Source: Glycine soja (taxonomy: Eukaryota; Streptophyta; Magnoliopsida; Fabales; Fabaceae). From it: a stretch of 64,000 nt of DNA. Under the pieces are notes generated by a model. It saw only the letters and a program-made list of their open reading frames with translations. It was not told where the DNA came from and did not search any database. This document shows positions 36,745-49,739 of the stretch, piece after piece. Location: assembly GCF_004193775.1 (NCBI RefSeq), contig NC_041016.1:42953522-43017521 (forward strand), written 5' to 3'. The position numbers and the translations under genes are program-made. How positions within the stretch are numbered: the first letter of the stretch is position 1; each line of letters opens with the position of its first letter.

Positions 36745-37422
36745 CACCAAAAGCATATGTATGCAGTCATTAAATTGATATAAATAGAAATAATAGGATC
36801 TGTTTTTGTATTAAACCATTCAGAGTATGCACCAAAATCTGATTTTTTAGCCTTCTCTTTAAACCTATAAGATTAACTAATTTTTCACGTCCCCAGAACA
36901 CTAATTTTTCAGCATTATTATCAGTGTTAATATGTTTGATATATGTTGTAACTTTGTATATGACAATTTCTTAGCTTTCTATATTTTAGGTTGTTGTCTA
37001 CAATAAAAGTTCATATCATTTTCTCCATAGCAGTTTATCATATTGGTTATTGTGGTTGTTGTTGTATTGTAGAGGGAGAAAATAATGACAACTCAAAGGA
37101 AAGAGAAAAAGAGAGAGGCTCAAAGAGAAGAGAAGGTTGAAAAAGCAAATGATTTAATCATGGTGTAGGACAATTTCATGCCAATGCTGGAATGTATTTG
37201 TTGGATCTATTGAAACAGGTAGCAGATCCAAGTCTTACATCACCTGTTCTTATACTACCTAGCATATCATTTAGGTAGACATAACATTTAAATCATTTTC
37301 TTGTTTACTATAAATAGAAGCAAGCAATCATGGAAAAATCATTTTGTTTTTTTTTTGTTTTTATTCTGCAGTGAGATGGAATCTATTCAACTCTTCTGGG
37401 CCTACTTTGATAAATTGGTTCT
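36745..37422. other. Sequence between two MULEs, possible exon fragment
   Basis: At about 37071 an acceptor-like ttgtattgtag precedes a charged frame (MTTQRKEKKREAQREEKVEK) that stops after 31 codons. It may be a remnant of a coiled-coil protein, but it is not identifiable. The remainder is gene-free. Confidence 0.3.
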
Positions 37423-37431
37423 TACTTTTAA

Positions 37432-38688
37432 GAGTGAATAGACAATTTGGTCCCTGAGATTGTACCCATTTTGCATATTAGTCCCTAACTTAATATTAAA
37501 TTCAAAATAGTCCCTATCTTTGCAAAAGTGTTGTAAAATAGTCCTTCCGTTAAATTTTAAAGTAACACCGTTAGTGAGGTCAATTTTAGTGCCACGTGGA
37601 CTATCCAACGTGGCACTAAAGGATGACGTGGCATGACACATGGATGTGTCTCTTAAAAGATGTCACGTCATTTGATGATAACAAAACGAGTAAATAGGCA
37701 ATTTAGTCCCTGACTTTGTACCCCTATTACATATTAGTCCCTAACTTAATGAAAAATTCAAAATAGTCCCTATCTTTTGCATAAGTGTTGCAAAATAGTA
37801 CCTAACTTAAAAGATGCCGGAAATCGTGCTTAAAGTGTCCATGCATTGCAAAGGTTGTGCCTAGCACGATTTCTGGCAGCGCAGATTCCTCCTTGGATTC
37901 CTTGTCATCTTTTGATTCCTCTGGTTTTTTCTCTTCTTCTTTCTTTTCTTCTTCATTTGCTTTTTTCTCCTCCACTTTGTTTTCCTCTGGTTTTTTCTCT
38001 TCCTATTCAAAACACACACACAAAAAAAAAAAAATCAAAACCTAGAATGATATATTGATGGTAATTGAATAAAAAAAAAAGGAAAAGAGAATGGTTATGC
38101 AGACCTCGCCCATTGGTGTTGACGGCTACAAAGATAAGGTTGTTGCTGTGGATTTTTGGTTCTTTTTATTTGTGCAAGTGTGTGTGGGTTCTTTTTCGTA
38201 TATATGCCTCAATTGATTCAGAACCATCAAATTTGAAGAAGTCACTCATTCTATCATCATTAAATGATGTGACACTAAAATTGACCTCACTAACAACATT
38301 ACTTTAAAATTTAACGAAAAGACTATTTTTCAATACTTATACAAAAGATATGGACTATTTTAAATTTTTATTAAGTTAGGGACTAACATGTAATAGGGGT
38401 ACAAAGTCAGGGACTAAATTGCCTATTTACTCGTTTTGTTATCATCAAATGACGTGGCATCTTTTAAGAGACACGTCCATGTGTCATGCCACGACATCCT
38501 TTAGTGCCACGTTGGATAGTTCACGTGACACTAAAATTGACCTCATTAACGGCGTTACTTTAAAATTTAACGGAAGGACTATTTTGCAACATTTTGGCAA
38601 AGATAGGGACTATTTTGAATTTAATATTAAGTTAGGGACTAATATGCAAAATGGGTACAATCTCAGGAACTAAATTGTCTATTCACTC
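37432..38688. mobile_element. Pack-MULE with ~400-bp TIRs, 9-bp TSD
   Basis: A 1257-bp element starts gagtgaatagac and ends with the inverse. Inverted arms run to about 37830 and from about 38260. A perfect 9-bp duplication tacttttaa flanks it (37423-37431 and 38689-38697). The arms themselves contain an internal duplication of the 'tagtccct' type motifs. The centre carries a piece of a host HIPP gene, described separately. No transposase is present, so it depends on an autonomous Mutator-like element. Confidence 0.9.
37814..38113 (-). pseudogene. Captured 5' end of a HIPP (heavy-metal-associated isoprenylated plant protein) gene
   Basis: On the minus strand an ATG at 38113 gives MGE. A 102-bp intron (38104 to 38003, GT...AG) follows, then a second exon reading EEKKPEENKVEEKK and later EESKDDKESKEESALPEIVL, down to about 37866. 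A Lys/Glu-rich lead into PEIVLKV is typical of HIPP proteins, whose HMA domain binds metals through MHCxGC. Here the minus-strand frame fails right after PEIVL. The missing continuation appears on the plus strand at 37814-37861 as MPEIVLKVSMHCKGCA plus a stop. The end of the fragment was therefore duplicated and inverted. About 120 bp of probable 5' UTR precede the ATG. Retention of the intron shows capture from genomic DNA. Confidence 0.8.
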
Positions 38689-38697
38689 TACTTTTAA

Positions 38698-40960
38698 TTA
38701 AGAAATATCATGCTACTCATTGTAGTGGTCTCATAAGGATTTCTGCAATTGTTGATTCTAATTATTGTAAATGTTTTAACTTAACATCAATATATAAGAT
38801 ATTGCTTGTATGCCTTTAAACTGTGCACAAGCATTAATGTCACCCGTAAGTATGCACGGTACCATACTACTTATCTTCTATTTTGGTGTGAACCATTATT
38901 TATCAGGCCTATTCAACGTGGAAAATACAAAAATAGTACTAGACTATTCACATGAGTTATCCTCTGCGGGTCCAAGTCAGTATGACTCAGATTCACGTGA
39001 TCAAAAGCTAGGTAATGAGAAAGGGTATCAGTGTATCACTCCTCATCGCACGTGATCATGTGATGAATTAAAACTTCAATATCGGCTGCCAGCTGGGCAT
39101 AAATTCACCTTTTTAAAAATATTTTAATATTTTTTTTTCATTAACTCAATTTTTCAGTTTAAATTTTTCCAGCTTTAACCAATTAAAAACCACCGTTTGT
39201 ATAATTTTTAATGTAATTATTATTATTTTTTGACAAAATGTAATTATTATATTATAAAAATCATTAAATTTACTATATATGACAATTCATAATTAAATAA
39301 TCAAAGAAAAAAAATTACATTGTAAATATATTATTTATTCAATTTTGTTTAGATCTTACTTATTATTTATCGATTTATACTCATCAATTGATAATTTTAA
39401 ATGAATTTTTTATTTTAATTTTATGCAGTGTAAAAGGAATGGATACATAAGTCCAAAATTTAATAAAATGCGAGTTAAGTGATAATATTTTTAGGAACTA
39501 AAATAAAGTAAGTAATAGTAATATTTTGTTTTCTTAAAAAAATAGTGATATTTTTTGAATGTTTTTAGTTTGAGTGAGTAATGTGAAAGTGACATTGGTG
39601 TACTCCTTCACGGAATAAACTGGTGGTTTCGTCGTCTGGGAATCTTTCTTAGGATGATTTAGAACGGCATGAAAGGCGCATCGCATATGATCCAAAAATG
39701 TGGGAATGAGCCTCTGAATGCGAATGCTAAGCCTCATGTTTCGAAAGCTGTAATAATTGACTTGTCGAATTCTGTGTTTCGTTTTTCAAGCACCCTTGGC
39801 ATCATTTAGGTCTGAATAAGTTTTTCTTTAAATAATTATAAAAAAGAAAAATGGGATTAGTTTCGATCATTTTTTTGTTCAGACCAACTTGTCATCCTCC
39901 AGGGGCAATCTTGCTTGAGTATGTAAGGACCATAAAATTTTTCTTTAAAATATTTAACACAGTTAAGTTAAAATTAATTGTTGTATAAGTTAATTAAAAT
40001 CAGCTTTTTATAGAACTTAATTGAGTGAGACACTTCATTACTATTCCTGAGGGACGGATACAAGGGGAGACAAGTAAGAACCTTGATCCCCTTTCTTTAG
40101 GATCCTTTATATATGTATGAGGAAAAAACAAAAGAAAAAATAAAAATATTAATAAAAAAATATACAAGAAAAATAAATTTTTGAGTTAATATTTATTTAT
40201 TTTTTTAGTAGTGGATCATATTTCTAGTTTTACACATAAAATTAATAATTAAATAATTATATATTAGAAGATATATTTTTAAATAATTGTGTATACAAAA
40301 AAATCCAGCCCCCTTTGATACACTCTTGAATCCATACTACTCCAGGTTAGATCAACTTTATAAGTACTTGTACCAAAAGAAACTAAGGAGTTAAGATGAA
40401 TTATGCTTATTCCATAAACTTAAAATTAACTTATGCATAAGTTAAATCAACTTAAAAAAAAGTTAAATTAGAGAGTTTACACAAATTAATTTATAAGTTT
40501 ATGCATAACTTACGGGAGAAAATTTATATAATCTTCTTATTTTCTTCTATTTTTTAAGAAATTTATCTAAATTGAACTTTCAACACATTTCATTATGTAG
40601 ATTTGCTTTCCTTGATGCCTGTGTGTAGATTTCACACTCATCAGTCTCCTATTGTCCTTAGATGTACTGCTGCTTATCCCAAGATAAGAAGATCCCCCCT
40701 TCAGATTTCTTGCTGCTTTTGGGCTTCTCACAAAGACTACCCTGAAAGTTACTCTTCACTTGACTGCTAAGCTAGATGAGGTTCCAAAAGGCATCCTTAC
40801 TTTTTAACTCAAATAACAGAACCACACTTGAAAGTTATAAAATTATAATGTTAAAAAACAATTTCTTAAAAAATAACTATATCAAATTTTTATTTTAGTT
40901 TATCAAAAGGCATCCCTTATTTTTGTTTTTATACTCCTAAGCTGAAAAAGTAATGGTAAC
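38698..40960. other. AT-rich intergenic DNA
   Basis: No supported gene. A minus-strand frame of 67 codons (39534-39737) and a plus-strand frame of 81 codons (38810-39055) have balanced composition but no recognised motif. The 3' end of the LNK gene on the minus strand lies to the right. Confidence 0.4.
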
Positions 40961-40965
40961 ATTCA

Positions 40966-41370
40966 GTTGATAAATTCACTTTTATACACTCAAACAAAAT
41001 ATCAAAAAGAATCCTGAACCCAGTTTTTCTAGTAGCTAGTTGATAAATTCACACTTAAATTCCAAGCAAAATATCAAGGGGTACAACACCTAAGAATGCT
41101 GAAGTGACCCTACCTCTGCAAATTGCTGGTTGATCAATTCAATCATTTGCACTTCAAGGAACATATCAAGGGTACAAGTACAACACACAAGAATCCTGAA
41201 GTGACCCCAGTTTTGCTACTTGCTACAGTTGATCAATTCCATCATTTGCACTCCAAGAAAAATATCAAAGTGTACAAAACCTAAGAATCCTGAACTGACC
41301 CTATCTTTGCTAACTTCTAGCTGATCAATTCAATCATTTACATTCCAATCAAAATCAAGATGTAGCTGGA
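40966..41370. repeat. Degenerate minisatellite downstream of the LNK gene
   Basis: About five tandem units of 73-99 bp start near 40966, 41039, 41129, 41228 and 41320. Each contains gttgat(a/c)aattc, a cactccaa-like segment, aaatatcaa, and aagaatcctgaa(g/c)tgaccc. It lies 0.3 kb past the stop codon of the minus-strand LNK gene and might be in its 3' flank or a long 3' UTR. Confidence 0.75.
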
Positions 41371-41682
41371 TGGATACAGCTAGACCTTGGATAGAAGCTA
41401 CAGAACAAATAATTCAAGTACAAAAGCATATATATACGTAAGATCACAGGAGCCAAAATTGTCAGATATCCTTACCTCTTTTATCTTAAAGGGTTGCACA
41501 ATTACAGGAAATTGATTTTTTCTTATTTTTGGTTTAGCTACCAGGAAGGAGCTCACAATAACATTACTTAACCAAACTCAACCATAGGCAATATATGATT
41601 CCGTGGCTTCTTGTTGGTCCTCTGGTTCAAACCTTGGAACCTCAGCATCGGTGGGTAACTTTTCCGGGTGTGGAGAGTGAGA

Positions 41683-44421
41683 TTATTGGGTCACATCCAA
41701 GGATTTTGAGCTTTTTCCTAGTAGACATTTACTTCCAATTACTTCTTGCTTCAAGTTTACTAGTGTTGTAAGGGGAAGATCTAGTATGTTAATTTCCATC
41801 TTGTTGAACATGAGATTTGCAACTGCTCTGTCAACACTGTTGCTCTCTGATTCCATTGGTTTATTGTCCTCAGACCTATACATCAAGTTCATATTTCAAA
41901 CAAGGGTTTTCATCATTTAAGTATTTTGGGGAAAGACAAAACTGTATACTATTATCTGGACTTGTGTCTAGCACTACCAATGCTCAGTGTTTTACAATAA
42001 GTTACAAAAAAGTGCTAATTAATATGGAAAAACTAAACTAGAGAGAACAGAATTATCTTTGATTCATAATATTTCAAAAAGTAGAATATGTTATGAAAGA
42101 AAATACAGTGATTGTTAAACTGATAGGAAAAGCATATTTCATGCCCAAAAAATAAGTACTGAAGGAGTTAGATTGCAATTGTGTTAAGTAGTTTTAGGCT
42201 AAACCAAACAGAAGTTATGCTCTCATCCAAATCAACAGAGAGAATTACTGCTTCACTGTTACATGTAGCAACTAAAGGCCAAAAGAACACAACAGACATG
42301 CAGCATATCTAAATCATGTACCTCATGGTTTCATGGTAAACTGAGTCTGGCATTTCCTGGTGCATGTTAAGACCTCCATCAAGGTCCTCTATTACATGTT
42401 GTTTTGTATTTCTAGCAAGGCGGTACAGGGCATCTCGGAAAGAAATACGAGTCTTCTCAGTGAACTAATCATGTGAGACAAGGAAAAAAATCAATTAGCA
42501 ACAGGTATTATTGTGTGAGAAGTGCTAATACACTCTTTTCATTTTTATTATTGAGTGAAATCCATGTGCATCTCACTAGGTAGGGAGTGGGATTGCATTA
42601 TTTAGTGGGACACAGATTTCAAGCAATAATATAGTATGTTAAAAAAATAGTGTCAAAAAGTGTTTCACTAGCAATTCTTATTATTGCACTTAATCACATG
42701 CCAATAATTTCAGTTCTCAGTCACATACCTGTGCAATTAACATCTCAAAAGCCTGCAGTGTATATTCCTCAAGAGATAACTGCTCAAGCATGGTGTCATC
42801 TCCATTGGACTGCTCAAAAGTGTCCAAGACTTTGACTGCATGATCCTTAAAGAGAAATTAAATCGATTAGATTACACTAGAAGCCATCAAAGCACAACCT
42901 AAAACATACTTTGCAATTAGAATTTGTATGGAAAATAGGAAATTAGTTCTGTTAGTTTAAATATTTATATCCAGTCACGAGTTACTTTATTTCTCCACAA
43001 AATACACGAATAAACATTGGACAAAACTTAGATACAGTTTCTTAGGTATTGTTGATACTATTCACCAATCAGAAATGGAGTTTAACCTTGGTAATTAGCT
43101 TAATAAAAGTACACATTAAAGGATTATGCAAATTACTGAGGTGAAATTCCAATTCTAATAGGAAAACAAAACCAACAACACATGAAAAACTGAATCTAAG
43201 TTTTGTCCATATGCATTCTAGTAAGTGGCATTCAATCTCTGTTACTGTTGAACAAATGACTTGCAGGGCATACCCGATAATTTTTATCTGATTAAAAGTG
43301 CTTTGCTGACTATATGGTGACTAGTTGACTTCAAATTATGATTTTGAAACACTAGTCAACTACTAGAAAAAATGTAATTATTACCTCTATATCCAGGCAA
43401 TCCTTGGAGTCCGAGTTGCATGGAACAAACCCTGAAGCTGCAATATCTTTCTGAACCCCACCTGATGGAAAGAACATATTTGTAATTTTGTACATCCATA
43501 CTACAGATCTTTTAGAAATTACTTGTTCAGAAATTAAAATTTAGTTCTCACCAGTTGTGTTGCTGCATTGGTTTTCAAGGTAAGAGAATGATTTGTGTAG
43601 GTTTTCAACACATGGAAAATCTTCAAGTACAGAATCCCTACATTCATTGAAACATGCGAAGAAGACCGTAAGACAAAATATAGTCAAATGAATTAGATTA
43701 ACTTCATGCCTATGGTAAGCCAGTGAATATTGAATGTCTCTATTGGGTTAAATGTAAAGAAAGATTAGAAAAATTAATTTTCATACTATAATTATTAAAA
43801 AAAAATAGGAGCCCTTACCATGCAATAGCAGGTTCACGCTTATAGAGTTCCGATAACAAATAAGTAGGATTGTGTTAGTCTCTATTGGCTCCAATCATTA
43901 TGATAAATATGGTGAATTTTGGTATGCAAAAACACCACAGAGCCATTCAATTTGTACTGGACTTGCTACAAGGTTAAAGCATTTCAGATGCTACATGATT
44001 TCATTATCATACAGGCATAAAACCAAGTATCTTAGTCCCAGAAGTTACGCTTGTACAAGAAAATGTCATCCGTGTGTTTGAAAGTTGATCGGTCTTGAAG
44101 CTGGTGATCACACGTAAGTGCCATTTGTTGAAACGATTGCTCAGCAAATCCTCCACATGCACTTGAACTGCTAGACTGATCTTTATCATACTGACAAGGG
44201 TCAAACTCAATTTCATTATTGAAACTTTCATCAATGAAATTGAATTCTACTTCTGTTTCGTCTGTGTCCATGATCAAATACTCCTGGGGTGAATTAAAGC
44301 CTTCAGGTGCATTTATTCCCCATTCTGACCAATTTTCTGGTGAAGGATGCCTTTCCAACAAATTTTCTTGATCTTTTGATACAAGAAGATCACTACTTTC
44401 ACATCCATAGTACCAGTCCAT
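41683..44421 (-). CDS. LNK-type protein (night light-inducible and clock-regulated)
   Basis: Six exons join in frame: 44421-44057, 43637-43552, 43461-43385, 42845-42729, 42464-42322 and 41875-41683. All have GT-AG junctions and together give 326 residues. The start MDWYYGCESSDLLVSKDQEN, the block ERHPSPENWSEWGINAPEGF, the acidic stretch TEVEFNFIDESFNNEIEFD, the junction DDIFLDSVLED and the C-terminal block TEKTRISFRDALYRLARNT are features of plant LNK proteins. From family knowledge, these are nuclear coactivators that bind the MYB factors RVE8/RVE4 and link light to the circadian clock. The length is nearer the short members (LNK3/LNK4 type) than LNK1/LNK2. The frame is open throughout. The TAA at 41683 is followed in frame by 34 further sense codons. 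The paralogue cannot be named without alignment. Confidence 0.75.
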
Positions 44422-45115
44422 CCCAAATAGTCTGTAGAGTGTTCAAAATATGAGCAGATTAGCAATTTAGCATGTAGTAAATATCCTTTATAAATAGAAA
44501 TATGCAGAATTTACTGACCAAGACAAACATGCTATTTGATTAACACAAAAGGAGAACTTCATCCAACCAAACACAAGAAAGGTATGCAGGTCAATAGTTT
44601 CTATCTGATTTTCGGAGTTTCCTTCAAATATAAATTAAAACTTTACACTTCAGTCCTTCCCCTTTCCTACCCTTATCAAAGAATGAAACCCCCCTTCATT
44701 TAAGCCTTAGAATCTTCAAAAAAACAAAAAAGGAACCTAAACCTATAAAGGGAAAAGAAAAAAAAATACAAAACTAAAAGAAAGTGAGAAACTTGATGAA
44801 ACTAGTGCTGAACACCATGTATCTTTGAGACCCTCGAACAAAACAAAATAAAAAATCTTCAAAACTGCTGATTTTCCTTGAAACCATTCCTTACAAAAGA
44901 ATAGAAAGAGAAGGGGGAGGGGGAGTTGAAGGGAACATACCTTTCTATGGCTTTTGTACAGAAAAGTGAGAGAACCGAGCTTCTGAATTTTGATTGATGA
45001 AAACAAAACAGACCCAATTGGAGAACACAGTAGTCAGTAATGAACAAAACTTGATAAGAGGTTAGCTGAAAACCTGAGGCGATTGTATGTTGTTGTGTGG
45101 TCAAGTGCATATATT
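44422..45115 (-). other. Probable 5' UTR and leader intron of the LNK gene
   Basis: A TATA-like tatttatatt stretch on the plus strand near 45110 (reverse of a promoter) and about 650 bp of leader lie upstream of the LNK start codon. A possible non-coding first exon spans about 44940-45090, and a donor-like ggtatgttcc follows at about 44940. I did not find a clear evening element. Confidence 0.4.
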
Positions 45116-46482
45116 TATATTTTATTGGACTAGTAGTTATAAGATAGAGATGATACTATATAGGAAGATGCAGGTCACATAATAATGTGTTAATCTGCTA
45201 ACAGACAGTTGTTAAAAAACAAAAAGGCACACGAAAGAGACTTGTTGTGAGTTTTGTGGCTGAGAATACTTTGGTGCCGAGATTTGTGGCCTAAAGCTCT
45301 CCATCTAAAACTGAAATCTTATTGGCCATTTCAGCATTTGAGATTTCAGCATTTGAGTTTTGTGGCTGAGAATGCTTTAAAGATTACATTCTCAACATGC
45401 CCTCGTACCAATCTATTTGACCACTTACAAATAAATAGTTCGTATATTAAAAATAGACTTAATTACTTATTTTATAATTCTTATAGTTTAATGATTTTAC
45501 AAATATCACCACATTTTTTTCCGTTCATTTTACTCCCTACTTTTGAAATTTCACAACTTTTTCATTTTATTATTTGAATATCCACGATCATTAGTTGATC
45601 GCTAACTGATACTCTGAGGTAATAACTTATTTAAAGAGAGGAAAGTGGACTTTTTATTTTAATAATCATAAAAAAAATATTTATCCAAATACTCATCCTT
45701 TTAAAATATGTACCCAATTTAAATAATTATTTAATATTGAAATAATTATTTAAAAAATTAATATAAAATGTAATTATTTAAGATAATCATTTAAATTATT
45801 TATTTAAATTAAGAATAAAAGAAATTAAAAAATTAAAATACTGCAGGAAAATAAATCTGTGTTTCAATCTTTTATATATGTGTGTGTATGAAATGTTTCG
45901 AATGAAAAGAAATTTAAAATAAGAGATGAGAAAAATTAATTTTAAATTATAATAAAAAAAATTAATGACTAAAATTAAAATCTTAATTTTTAATAAATGA
46001 AATTTTTAATTAATTTAAATAATTATTTTTTAATCGATCAGTATTCTTTCAATTGGATAAACGCAACAACCAATAAAAAAATTACAATTAATAAATAAAA
46101 AAACAAATGAATCCAACCTATAAAATACAGAAACTAACATTTAAAACAACTAAATAAAATTCACGATTTTGTCTCTCCACCATTTGTGTAACCGTCTCTC
46201 CTTGTTAACAATTTTTTTTAAAATCAATTTATGGGTTATGATGAGAAATGAAATGCATATATTATAAGTTATTTTATTCTATACGTTAATTACAAAGTCA
46301 TTTTAAATGATATGTTACTTTAATACGATAAATAATTATTTAATCTTTGAAATTATGAATTAGCTTTTTTTTTTTTTCAAAAGTAATCGATACGTACAAA
46401 ATAGAAGAATTTGTACATATTTATAGATGGTAATCGTCTCTCTTGATTTTTGTTTAATTTTCATTTATATGTATATGTATAA

Positions 46483-46488
<6 letters not shown>

Positions 46489-46532
<44 letters not shown>
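46489..46532. repeat. (AT)n microsatellite
   Basis: About 22 uninterrupted AT dinucleotides. Confidence 0.95.
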
Positions 46533-46536
<4 letters not shown>

Positions 46537-48160
46537 GTAATTATTTTATATAAGGGATTTGACTATGTAAATAAATAATGGCATTTAAGTGTGTGTTTTT
46601 ACAAAACATTTTATTTTTTATAGTCTTTATTGTGATTTGAGAATTAAATAATCGTCTCTGTTGATTTTATTTTTATTATACTATTCATGTGATTTTTTAT
46701 TTAGTTTATATGCGTGTATTGTACCAAAAATTTAAGTAAAAGACAAAAAAAAATAGTCTCCTTTGAACGCAAATTATTACTGTGCTGATCATTAAAATTA
46801 GAGAAACACATGACAGAGGTCTTGATATATAGAGAAATAAAAGGAAAGAAACTAGGTTAATGAAAATATTAGAGATAAAATCGTGAGAATTGATTATTTG
46901 TTTTTTATTTTACAGGTTGGATTTATTTTTTATTTTATTTTTTAGTTATAAACTTTTAATGGTTGTGTATAAGGATGAGATGTTTGATTTGAGTCCACAT
47001 AAGAATTTCTCCTAAAAAGATTAATATTTGGACAGATAATTTAAAGAGATGAGAAGTTGAGTAAATAATTATTTTTTTGTCAAATGGTATATCTAATTAT
47101 TTTTTTGGTTCATGTCAGTCCACGTCATTTATCTTTTGAAAAATTTCAATTTTATCATTTATTTTCTTTTGTTGTACAGTGTAATTCTTCTATTCATTTA
47201 AGATTAACATTGTTAATTGTTTAATAATGAACATTTTTTTTTGTTAAAATGAAGTGACGGAGAAGGAAAAAAACTGAACATGTTTTTATTTTTAAATTTA
47301 AATACATTAAAAGATAAAAGAATAATTGAATCAAAGAATAAGATAAAGGATAAATAATTTGTTTAAAAAATAAAAAAATTAAACTAAATAATAAAATAAA
47401 ATAAAGAATCAAATTAAATTTTTTAAAAGATAAATGATGATAAAAAAATATTAACATGAAATAGGTCATTTAACCTTATTTTTTATGGTTTTGAAAATAA
47501 AAGAAAAAATGGGAAAAAAAGTATAAAAGATGCATGTATAGAATGTGAAGTCACACTGAAATTGTTTTTGCATGAAATCCAACAACTTATAACTTTGAGT
47601 AATGCCTTTATGTGAGTATATAGTATATATACGTGAAAATGAATAAGATGATTCCTTAACACGACACGTGCCTAAAGAATCTGTAGGTAACTAGGTATTG
47701 CAAGAAGATGATGTCACAAATCTCGATAAGCTGATGTCATGTATGGATTGAGTGCATGTGGCTTTGAACTAAATGGAATTTTGAAATACTCTTTTTCTAC
47801 TTATAATTTCTATAAAAGTTTCTCCTCTTTTCTTCCATACATTAATATAAGACGAGTTATAAAAAACGAGAAACACAAAATAGAATAATAGATATAATTA
47901 GTAAGATGATCAGGAAAAAGAGTACATAGAGATAAGATATAAATACAAAAATTGACAAAATAATTTATGTACTCAACGTGTGAAGGCCTGAGCTTAGTTT
48001 ATGATGAATCTTTGAGACTTGAGTCTGATTTATAGTCTATCAAAAACTTTTTATTTTGGTTAACCTTCTTAAAAGCCGGCCTGATAGGTTTTTTAAAACC
48101 TTCTTCAATATAAATATTTCATATCTTATGGCGTAATAGGAAAGTTAAAGAAAAAAGAAT

Positions 48161-48258
48161 ATAAAAGGACACATGACTCACACCTAAATCGTAATTAAAT
48201 AAAAAAAATATAAAAGGACACATGACTCACACCTAAATCGTAATTAAAGAAAAAGGAA
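48161..48258. repeat. 49-bp tandem duplication
   Basis: The unit beginning ataaaaggacacatgactca occurs twice in succession (from 48161 and 48210), and the start of a third copy follows at about 48260. Confidence 0.8.
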
Positions 48259-48332
48259 TATAAAAGTCATAGCTTTAACCAAAAAAAAATTAATTGTATT
48301 CAAAAAATAATATTATATATTGGTACCCAAAA

Positions 48333-48336
<4 letters not shown>

Positions 48337-48391
<55 letters not shown>
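48337..48391. repeat. (AT)n microsatellite
   Basis: About 27 uninterrupted AT dinucleotides. Confidence 0.95.
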
Positions 48392-48393
<2 letters not shown>

Positions 48394-49739
48394 TAACGGC
48401 CTATCATATTTATAAGGTTTTTTAATCAGCTTAAACATGTTCTATTCTATTTAATTTAATAGACTTTTAAAAGAGTCTGAACCTAACTTCATCTAGGTCA
48501 TGTAGTCCGACTTGACTTATTCCCACCCCTATAAAAAAAAAATAGTGATTTATGTATTTAAAGATATAAGTTATTTGAAGAATGTACAATCAGCACCTTT
48601 ATTATTATCGGCTAAAAATTGTGAAATATATATATGTTGATTGTTCTTATTTCTCAAGTCTCAACCAAAAGAAAGAGTCATTAAAATGGAAATGAATCCC
48701 ACCAAAATATTAAATTATTATAAATAAATGGTATTGTTCTTCCTCTGCACCTTGACCAACGCAACTCGATCCCTAGCCTCTTCACGTTGTTCTTTTAAGC
48801 TTGTTTTAACGGCTCGAAGTTCCCGGCCAGCTTGTTTTCAGCTTCTTTGACGGCTCCAACTTCGCGACTCGAACGCGACGAGGTCGTGAAGAAGGATATT
48901 GTTCGATCACTTTTGCCGAAATCAGGTTAGTGAGGGTTGTACTTAGTTAGGTTAACCTTCTTTTAAGCTTTTATTAGGAGCTTCGAACAACCCCAGTCAC
49001 GTTCGTGCTTATTGTATACGCTCATTTGACATTAATATGAAGTTCACACTTTTAACAATTGCGTAGTTCACACTTTCGAACAATTGCCGTCAAAATTATA
49101 AATAAATGGTAAAACTTTAAGAATGGCGTTGAAAATAACCAAGTGTGAGGGAACTTCTTTTACGGCTGATGTTTCGTAATGTTGGTTGCAGGGAATTTCT
49201 TCCTTTTCTGAACAACAGGTACTGGGTTGCAAACGGGTCAGTGCCGATTTCTTCATTTTCTATGGTTCATGCGTGTTCCTATGTTTTTTTATACTAAAAT
49301 ATAGTTATAGTTAGCTTATTATAGTGTTCAAAATAAAATGTAATACTGTTTCGTTATGAGTTATCTGATGAAGAATATTAATATATTACTATATATGCGG
49401 ACACAACCACGAAAGGCCATTCATTCATTGGATAAGCTTTTGGATAAGTGGGAATTCCACAACTTTGTAGTAGAAAAGAAATAATTTTGTTGACTACAAC
49501 CCCTTTGGCAAATTGCTGAACATGGATATAGTTCTCATGAACACTGTGGGACTAGGGACAAGGGCATGGGTGTGTTTCACTCCTTTGTGCTCTATGTACG
49601 GCTTGCTGAAGGGAAACTTTGAGGAAATCAGAATTGCTTTTCATGGGTTGGTTGAATTCAGGGTTGGTTAAGTAGTACTGACATGGTTGAGGGTAATGGG
49701 TTTGGGTAGTGGGTACACCATGTAATAATTACATAGGGC

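Larger units (their letters stand above)
45116..49735. other. AT-rich intergenic region with microsatellites, no supported gene
   Basis: About 4.6 kb with only short frames. AT repeats lie at 46489-46532 and 48337-48391, and a 49-bp tandem duplication at 48161-48258. A GC-richer stretch at about 48750-48930 (acggctcgaagttcccggcc) stands out and ends at a donor-like ttgccgaaatcag|gttagtg near 48926. It could be a non-coding exon, but no coding frame supports it. Confidence 0.5.

Noticed and set aside
39534..39737. 67-codon minus-strand frame starting MRLSIRIQRLIPTF
   Set aside because: No recognised family, no promoter or splice evidence; too short to support alone.
43819..43860. Extra LNK exon (SELYKREPAIAW) before the second coding exon
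   Set aside because: It has a good donor and would read into the next exon, but no AG acceptor gives the right phase. Joining 44057 directly to 43637 produces the expected DDIFLDSVLED. It may be an unused or alternative exon.
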